A stretch of 10,429 nt of DNA. Origin: JAIBJP01 sp036506175 (GTDB lineage Bacteria; Actinomycetota; Thermoleophilia; Gaiellales; Gaiellaceae). The stretch covers positions 1 through 10,429 of the forward strand of contig DASXSE010000070.1 in assembly GCA_036506175.1 (NCBI GenBank), written 5' to 3'. Under the pieces are notes generated by a model. It saw nothing but the letters and a program-made list of their open reading frames with translations. It did not search any database and was not told the origin of the DNA. The translations under genes were made by a program, and so were the position numbers. Shown piece after piece: positions 6,598-10,429 of this stretch (its first letter is position 1; each line of letters opens with the position of its first letter).

Positions 6598-7359
6598 ATG
6601 CGGGACGTGGAGGTTGCTCTCGCAGCCCTTGTCTTCGCGCCCGCGCTCGCCGTCGGCAGTTTCTTGAACGTCGTCGCTGCGCGCCTGCCGGAGCGACGCT
6701 CGCTCGTCAAGCCTCGTTCCGCGTGCACATCGTGTGGCACGGAGATCGCCTGGTACGACAACATCCCACTCGTTTCTTACCTCGTGCTCCGGGGGCGCTG
6801 TCGTTCCTGCGGAGCGCGGATTGGCTGGCGGTATCCGGCCGTCGAGCTCGCCACAGCCGTCCTGGTGGCGGCCTGCTTCTTCCGCCTCGGCTTCACGGGA
6901 GACGCGTTCGTGGCCGCGTACTTCTGCGCGGCGCTCGTCGTTCTCTCCGCCATCGACGCCGAGCGTCGGATCTTGCCCGACCTGATCGTCCTTCCCTCCT
7001 GGATTCTCGTTCTTTGCGCCCAGATCGCTCTGCATCCGGATCGTGCGCTCGAATGGGTCGGGGCATCCCTCGGCGCCTCGCTCTTTCTCTTCATCGCGCT
7101 GCTCGCGTATCCGCGCGGCATGGGCATGGGGGACGTCAAGCTGGCGCTCCTCCTCGGCGCGGCGCTCGGGAAGGCCGTCTCCGTCGGTTTGATGGTGGGG
7201 ATGCTGGCTGCCCTTGCCTTCTCGCTGGTTCTCTTCGCCCAGCACGGCCTGCGTGCGCGCAAGATGGCCATCCCGTTCGGGCCTTTCCTTGCATTCGGCG
7301 CCCTCGTCGCACTCTTTGCGGGCGACCAGGTGCTTTCGGCCTACCTAGGCCTCGTCTGA
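6598..7359 (+). CDS. pilD: Prepilin peptidase / N-methyltransferase PilD
   Basis: 253 residues, near the family's usual 250-290. This polytopic membrane aspartyl protease cuts the prepilin leader after Gly and methylates the new N-terminus. The N-terminus has GSFLNVVAARLP (20-31), the usual GSFLNVVI.R.P start of the methyltransferase domain. A zinc-binding pair CTSC (43-46) and CRSC (68-71) encloses WYDNIPLVSYL. The catalytic aspartates are probably D120 (SAIDAERRILPD) and D179 in GMGMGDVKL. Hydrophobic helices continue to the end. ATG at 6598 is chosen; no good Shine-Dalgarno precedes it, and GTG at 6607 is a possible alternative. It follows pilX by 30 bases and precedes pilB by 60. Its substrates should be both minor prepilins here and the pilin at the right edge. 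Confidence 0.95.
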   Translation: MRDVEVALAALVFAPALAVGSFLNVVAARLPERRSLVKPRSACTSCGTEIAWYDNIPLVSYLVLRGRCRSCGARIGWRYPAVELATAVLVAACFFRLGFTGDAFVAAYFCAALVVLSAIDAERRILPDLIVLPSWILVLCAQIALHPDRALEWVGASLGASLFLFIALLAYPRGMGMGDVKLALLLGAALGKAVSVGLMVGMLAALAFSLVLFAQHGLRARKMAIPFGPFLAFGALVALFAGDQVLSAYLGLV

Positions 7360-7368
7360 GAAGTGCCA

Positions 7369-7401
7369 CCCCCATTGGGGGAGGCCGATTTCTGCCGATA
7401 A
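7369..7401 (+). promoter_or_regulatory. pilB leader: C5/G5 hairpin and tandem GCCGAT
   Basis: CCCCC (7369-7373) pairs with GGGGG (7377-7381) around ATT. It is followed by GCCGAT at 7384-7389 and again at 7394-7399, exactly 10 bases apart. The second copy reads GCCGATAA (7394-7401), identical to the -10 consensus of sigma-28 (FliA/SigD) promoters. However, no TAAA-type -35 is found 15 bases upstream. It may be an internal promoter for pilB or a paired operator. GCCGAT also occurs inside coding sequence in this window, so chance is possible. Confidence 0.33.
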
Positions 7402-7407
7402 CCCGTG

Positions 7408-7413
7408 TAGGAG
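7408..7413 (+). promoter_or_regulatory. Ribosome binding site of pilB
   Basis: TAGGAG lies 6 bases before the GTG at 7420. It is the best Shine-Dalgarno match in the operon and fixes the GTG as the pilB start. Confidence 0.7.
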
Positions 7414-7419
7414 CTCTAC

Positions 7420-9234
7420 GTGGAGTTCGACGATCTTCATAACCTGCGCGGCGTTCCCGCCGAGGGCGAGGAGACCTCGTCCGTTGAGCCGTCCCCGCCG
7501 CCCGGCGCTGGCATCTCGCCGAACGCGGCGACCGAGCTCGCCGCAGACCTAATCGAGACGACAGGGCTCGTGCCCGTCGACCGTCTTGCCGCGGCACGCT
7601 CGCGTGCGGGGACGGGTTCGCTCGCCCAGGCGCTGGTGGACGTGGGTTTGGCAGCTCCGGGTGTCGAGGGCCCCGAGCCGACTTCCCTCGCTCACATCCG
7701 GGCTGACCATTCCCACCTCCCGTACGTCGATCTCGGCGCCGAAGGAGTCGACAAAGCCGCTGCTCAGATCATCCCTGCCCACGTGCTCGAGCGCGCTGTC
7801 GCGATTCCGTACAAACTGGAGGACGACCGCCTGTACGTCGCAGTGGCCGATCCAACGAACGTGCAGGCGATCGACGAGTTACGCATCGCGACGCGCCATG
7901 CGATCGAGATCGGAGTTGCCCCTGCGGAGGACATCCAGGTCGAGCTCCGGCGGCTCGTGCGCGCCACAGAAGCCTGGGAGCGCGCCGCGCTCGTCGAGGA
8001 CGAGCTCGTCGAAGATGAAGAGCAGGAAAGCGACGATCTCGAGGCCGAAGACGGAGTTTCGGATGCCCCGCTCGTCCGCCTTGTGAACTCGATCATCCTC
8101 CAGGCGGCCGAAGACGGCGCGAGCGACCTGCACTTCGATCCCCAGGACGATTCACTCGTCGTCCGCCTCCGCATCGACGGTGTTCTCCACGAGGTGCAGC
8201 GAATTCCGAAGCGCCTCGCCCCCGGCGTCACCACGCGCCTCAAGGTCCTGGCCAAGCTCGACATCGCCGAGCGGCGCAAGCCGCAGGACGGTCGTATTTC
8301 CCTCAACGCGAAGGCCGCCGGACGCCTCCTCGACATCCGCGTCGCAGTGCTGCCGACCGTCGAGGGCGAGGGCGTGGTCATGCGCCTCCTCGACAAGTCG
8401 AAGCGCCCTCCGACGCTCGCCGAACTCGGCCTCTCGGACGAGATGCGCGCGCAGTTCGCGGAGATCATTGAAAAGCCGACGGGAGCTCTTCTGGTCACGG
8501 GGCCCACGGGCTCGGGTAAGTCCACGACGCTCTACGCCTCACTCGCCGAGATCAGCAAGCCGGAAATCAACGTGATCACTGTCGAGGATCCGGTGGAGTA
8601 CCGCCTGGCCGGTCTGAACCAGGTGCAGGTGAACCCGAAGGCCGGCCTCACCTTCGCCTCCGCCCTTCGATCGATCCTGCGCTCTGACCCCGACGTCGTG
8701 ATGGTGGGAGAGATCCGTGACGCCGAGACCGCAAAGATCTCGATCGAGGCCGCTCTCACGGGTCACTTCGTCCTCTCCACTCTCCATACGAACGACGCGC
8801 CGAGCGCGCTGACGCGGCTGAACGAGATGGGCGTGGAACCGTTCCTCACAGGCTCCGCCGTCACCGCGGTGCTCGCTCAGCGTCTCGTGCGCAAGCTCTG
8901 CACGCATTGCTGCGAGATGTACATGGCCACCTCGGAGGAGATGCTGGAAGCCCGCTTCACCGCGGAGCAGGCTGCGGCCGCCGACGGCGTCGCCCTCTAT
9001 CGAAAGAAAGGTTGCCCGCGCTGCAACCAGACCGGCTACAAGGGCCGCATCGGCGTCTACCAGCTGATGACAATGAGCGAGACCCTTTCACGCCTTGCTG
9101 CGCAGCACGCCAGCCGCGAAGAGCTCGAGCGGGCAGCCCTCGAGGCGGGCATGAAGATGCTTTGGGACGACGGGCTCGCGAAGGTGATCACGGGCCTGAC
9201 CTCCCTCGAAGAGCTCGCCCGCGTCCTCGTCTAG
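7420..9234 (+). CDS. pilB: Type IV pilus extension ATPase PilB (GspE family)
   Basis: 604 residues from GTG. This hexameric ATPase at the inner side of the membrane drives pilin polymerisation. Residues about 45-182 form a T2SSE_N/MshEN-type N-terminal domain, including YVDLGAEGVDKAAAQIIPA and LYVAVADPTNVQAIDEL; the c-di-GMP-binding signature is only partly recognisable. An acidic linker (192-212) precedes the ATPase core, which begins 'APLVRLVNSIILQAAEDGASDLHFD' (216-240). Walker A is GPTGSGKST (361-369). The Walker B region is SDPDVVMVGEIRD (422-434). The His box reads HFVLSTLHTND. A tetra-cysteine zinc site, C494/C497 and C532/C535, is complete, as in PilB and GspE but absent from PilT. 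It is the last gene of the plus-strand run, 60 bases after pilD, with its own good ribosome site. It ends convergent to the minus-strand genes. Confidence 0.96.
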   Translation: MEFDDLHNLRGVPAEGEETSSVEPSPPPGAGISPNAATELAADLIETTGLVPVDRLAAARSRAGTGSLAQALVDVGLAAPGVEGPEPTSLAHIRADHSHLPYVDLGAEGVDKAAAQIIPAHVLERAVAIPYKLEDDRLYVAVADPTNVQAIDELRIATRHAIEIGVAPAEDIQVELRRLVRATEAWERAALVEDELVEDEEQESDDLEAEDGVSDAPLVRLVNSIILQAAEDGASDLHFDPQDDSLVVRLRIDGVLHEVQRIPKRLAPGVTTRLKVLAKLDIAERRKPQDGRISLNAKAAGRLLDIRVAVLPTVEGEGVVMRLLDKSKRPPTLAELGLSDEMRAQFAEIIEKPTGALLVTGPTGSGKSTTLYASLAEISKPEINVITVEDPVEYRLAGLNQVQVNPKAGLTFASALRSILRSDPDVVMVGEIRDAETAKISIEAALTGHFVLSTLHTNDAPSALTRLNEMGVEPFLTGSAVTAVLAQRLVRKLCTHCCEMYMATSEEMLEARFTAEQAAAADGVALYRKKGCPRCNQTGYKGRIGVYQLMTMSETLSRLAAQHASREELERAALEAGMKMLWDDGLAKVITGLTSLEELARVLV

Positions 9235-9238
9235 CCTC

Positions 9239-9250
9239 GGGGCGCGCCCC
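9239..9250. terminator. GC palindrome between convergent pilB and 93-residue gene
   Basis: GGGGCGCGCCCC is a perfect 12-base palindrome 5 bases after the pilB stop, inside the 37-base gap to the convergent gene's stop. As RNA it forms only a 4-bp stem with a 4-base loop and lacks a T-run, so it is at best part of a bidirectional stop signal. Confidence 0.3.
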
Positions 9251-9271
9251 AGAGAGCAAGACGAGAGCGGT

Positions 9272-9553
9272 TCAGGAGACTTCGCAACCGAGGTAAGTCA
9301 GACAGGTGACTACCTCGGCGATGAATGCGTCCGCCTCGCCGCGCGTGCGAAACCGGTACGGGCCCGGGCGCAGCGGCTCGACCCGAAGGCCGTCCACCGG
9401 ATACACGTCGGACTCGATCACGAACATGCCGTCTGCTTCGACGCAACGGATCGTGACGATCTCGCGTCCGTCCTTGCGCGCGGAGCGGCGGTCGAGCTCG
9501 GTCCCGAACAGAGGCTCCGAGGTGAGTTGCGGATCCATGACCGACTTGCTCAA
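9272..9553 (-). CDS. Unrecognised 93-residue protein
   Basis: I do not recognise this protein. With a TTG start at 9553 the frame begins within the upstream stop (TTGA, 4-nt overlap), a common coupled arrangement; ATG at 9538 would give 88 residues. Neither has a clear Shine-Dalgarno, which favours coupling. There is no signal peptide or membrane helix. The centre alternates strand-like segments (EIVTIRCVEADGMFVIESDVYPV, about 31-53, in which the strand breaks at DG). These are followed by 'RVEPLRPGPYRFRTRGEADAFIAEVVTCL', which looks like a strand then a helix, and the protein ends in LGCEVS. It has three cysteines. Small, soluble and mixed alpha/beta, it is probably cytoplasmic. It follows the thioredoxin-like gene and, further up, the pilin gene. 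The opposite strand here has only a poor alternative frame. Confidence 0.62.
   Translation of the reverse strand: MSKSVMDPQLTSEPLFGTELDRRSARKDGREIVTIRCVEADGMFVIESDVYPVDGLRVEPLRPGPYRFRTRGEADAFIAEVVTCLTYLGCEVS
9288..9318. other. Strong hairpin at the 3' end of the 93-residue gene, facing pilB
   Basis: CCGAGGT (9288-9294) pairs with ACCTCGG (9312-9318), continued by AGTCA (9296-9300) with TGACT (9307-9311). This gives 12 pairs with one bulged A and a 6-base loop. It lies 14 bases inside the minus-strand coding sequence and 53 bases past the pilB stop, so it could end or protect the pilB transcript. No T-run follows on the plus strand. Confidence 0.4.
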
Positions 9554-10101
9554 GCGCCGGCGTTGGCCGCGGCCTGCGCGATCGCGTCGTGATCCAAATA
9601 GCCCATGACGCGGTACACCACCGAGGGGCCGCGCTTGAAGATGACCGTCGCGGGTGCGTCGCGGATGTCGTATTCGGCGGCGAGAGCCGCAATCTGGCTG
9701 TTTTGCCTGACGTTGAGCGCAAGGAAGCCTGCGTGGGCCTCGAGCGCGCCCGCGCGGGTCTCGCGGGTCTGGATCGCGTCGTAATCGGCCCCGGGCGCGT
9801 AGAAGAGGACGACGACAACCCGATGCTGCGTCAGCGCTCGCGCGAGCGGCGTCTGCTTGGGGCCCGTTGTGACCGGTTTGGTCGGCTTCGAGGGCTTCGT
9901 GGGGGAGGTGGTCGTGGTCCCTTGCTTCTCTTTCTGCTTCGCCGCGATCCGGGCTGCGATCGCGTCGGCGTTCGAAGTCCCGCTCGGCGCGTTCCGCGTG
10001 GTTGCAAACGCGCCCACGCCGAGGCCGAGGACCGCGAGCACGGCCACGGGGAGAAGGACTTGCAGGCGAAGCTGCGACGCCATTGGCCTTTCTATCGGCA
10101 T
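9550..10101 (-). CDS. Membrane-anchored thioredoxin-fold protein without cysteines
   Basis: 183 residues. A single N-terminal hydrophobic segment (about 12-33, LQVLLPVAVLAVLGLGVGAF) anchors it or acts as a signal. A Lys/Thr/Pro-rich linker (52-85) follows, then a thioredoxin-like domain (about 86-183). That domain has strand VVVVLFYAPGADYD, where the active-site WCxxC would be but no Cys occurs, then LALNV, a helix with AAEYDIRD, and A149-P150 (the cis-Pro of the fold) before TVIFKRG, then VMGYLDHDAI. The whole protein has no cysteine, so it cannot be a disulfide oxidoreductase; it may be a scaffold or chaperone. Start: ATG at 10101 with AAGAGG 5 bases upstream; ATG at 10083 with AAAGG 3 bases upstream is an alternative giving 177 residues. 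It lies downstream of the pilin gene and overlaps the next gene by 4 nt. Confidence 0.8.
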   Translation of the reverse strand: MPIERPMASQLRLQVLLPVAVLAVLGLGVGAFATTRNAPSGTSNADAIAARIAAKQKEKQGTTTTSPTKPSKPTKPVTTGPKQTPLARALTQHRVVVVLFYAPGADYDAIQTRETRAGALEAHAGFLALNVRQNSQIAALAAEYDIRDAPATVIFKRGPSVVYRVMGYLDHDAIAQAAANAGA

Positions 10102-10120
10102 TCGGGCCTCTTCCCCTTAA

Positions 10121-10152
10121 CGGCAGAGGGCGCGTTTCCGCGCCCTCTGCCG
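10121..10152 (-). terminator. Perfect 14-bp hairpin after the pilin gene
   Basis: CGGCAGAGGGCGCG and its exact complement CGCGCCCTCTGCCG flank four bases. Read on the minus strand, the direction of both neighbours, the loop is GAAA, a very stable GNRA tetraloop; on the plus strand it is TTTC. It starts 28 bases after the pilin stop. A T-run is missing (TTAAGG follows), so it may be a partial terminator or a 3'-end stabiliser of an abundant pilin mRNA. Confidence 0.72.
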
Positions 10153-10180
10153 AGTACTCAGACAGCGAGTGGAGCCTGGA

Positions 10181-10429
10181 CTAACAGGCGCCCGACGTGA
10201 TGTCTGCGGCCGGGCCGCCCTTCTTGTATGTGTTCTGGCCGACCTTGCTCTCGATGCAGTACGACGTGCTGGTCGCACGCACGACCTGCACGTTCTTGAT
10301 CCCCTGGTCGTACGAGGCCTTGAGGACCGCGGACGTCAGGGACGAGTACGTGTTGTGGTCGGCGTAATAAGCCTCGACACCGGGGATCGACGCGCGAACG
10401 TCTGCCTGCGCGGCCGACTTCTCGGCGCG
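10181..10429 (-). CDS. C-terminal part of a probable major type IV pilin (partial)
   Basis: An open frame enters from the right edge and ends at TAG (10183-10181), leaving 82 residues with no start in the window. It begins RAEKSAAQADVRASIPGVEAYY, the helix-spine pattern of class III pilins and pseudopilins just beyond the membrane helix ('A..ak...A...l.a.e.yy.d...Y'). 'DHNTYSSLTSAVL' then leads into the globular domain. C58 and C82 of the fragment lie 24 residues apart near the C-terminus and would close the D-region disulfide loop typical of type IV pilins; the last residue is Cys. The leader and hydrophobic helix lie outside the window, so assignment as the main structural subunit is inference. 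It would be processed by the PilD encoded here and probably expressed apart from the plus-strand operon. Confidence 0.82.
   Translation of the reverse strand, partial: RAEKSAAQADVRASIPGVEAYYADHNTYSSLTSAVLKASYDQGIKNVQVVRATSTSYCIESKVGQNTYKKGGPAADITSGAC

Noticed and set aside
5530..7245. Long minus-strand open frame (571 codons) across pilX-like and pilD
   Set aside because: Antisense to clear genes, very Arg/Glu-rich with no domain; a GC-driven shadow frame.
9857..10120. Plus-strand frame (87 codons) antisense to the thioredoxin-like gene
   Set aside because: It overlaps a well-supported gene on the other strand and does not look like a folded protein.

Overview
The window is about two thirds G+C and carries a type IV pilus locus of a Gram-positive type. 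No outer-membrane secretin (PilQ) is visible. The pilus genes are instead interleaved with a secreted murein hydrolase and a PASTA protein, both of which fit a thick peptidoglycan wall. GC content, GTG/TTG starts, a tRNA without encoded CCA and this gene set suggest a high-GC actinobacterium, possibly Thermoleophilia (Gaiellales/Solirubrobacterales-like). That placement is inference from style, not from a marker gene.

Left edge (1-777): the last 61 codons of a probable cation diffusion facilitator (CDF) transporter, a complete tRNA-Tyr(GTA), and, convergent to it, a small NTF2-like protein on the minus strand.

Centre (901-9234, plus strand): a tight seven-gene run. In order these are the retraction ATPase PilT, a two-domain murein hydrolase (lytic transglycosylase plus M23 endopeptidase), a secreted or anchored PASTA protein, a PilW/GspJ-like minor prepilin, a large PilX-like minor prepilin, the prepilin peptidase PilD and the extension ATPase PilB. 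Boundaries are a 4-nt overlap, a 39-nt gap, a 1-nt overlap, then gaps of 23, 30 and 60 nt, so most of it looks like one operon. Together the genes could process prepilins (PilD), extend and retract the fibre (PilB, PilT), build the tip (minor pilins) and open the wall for it (hydrolase, PASTA protein). PilC, PilM, PilN and PilO are not in the window.

Right edge (9272-10429, minus strand): the C-terminal part of a probable major pilin enters from the right edge. It is followed by a perfect 14-bp hairpin with a GAAA tetraloop, then a membrane-anchored thioredoxin-fold protein with no cysteines, then an unrecognised 93-residue protein whose TTG start overlaps the previous stop by 4 nt. This group runs convergent to pilB.

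Most notable for follow-up: the translational coupling of the retraction motor to a murein hydrolase, the PASTA protein with an unknown helical C-terminal domain, the cysteine-rich PilX-like protein as a possible pilus-tip adhesin or DNA receptor, the orphan pair next to the pilin gene, and RNA-structure candidates at several gene starts. No CRISPR, insertion sequence or phage feature was seen, and there is no gene-free stretch longer than 300 bases.
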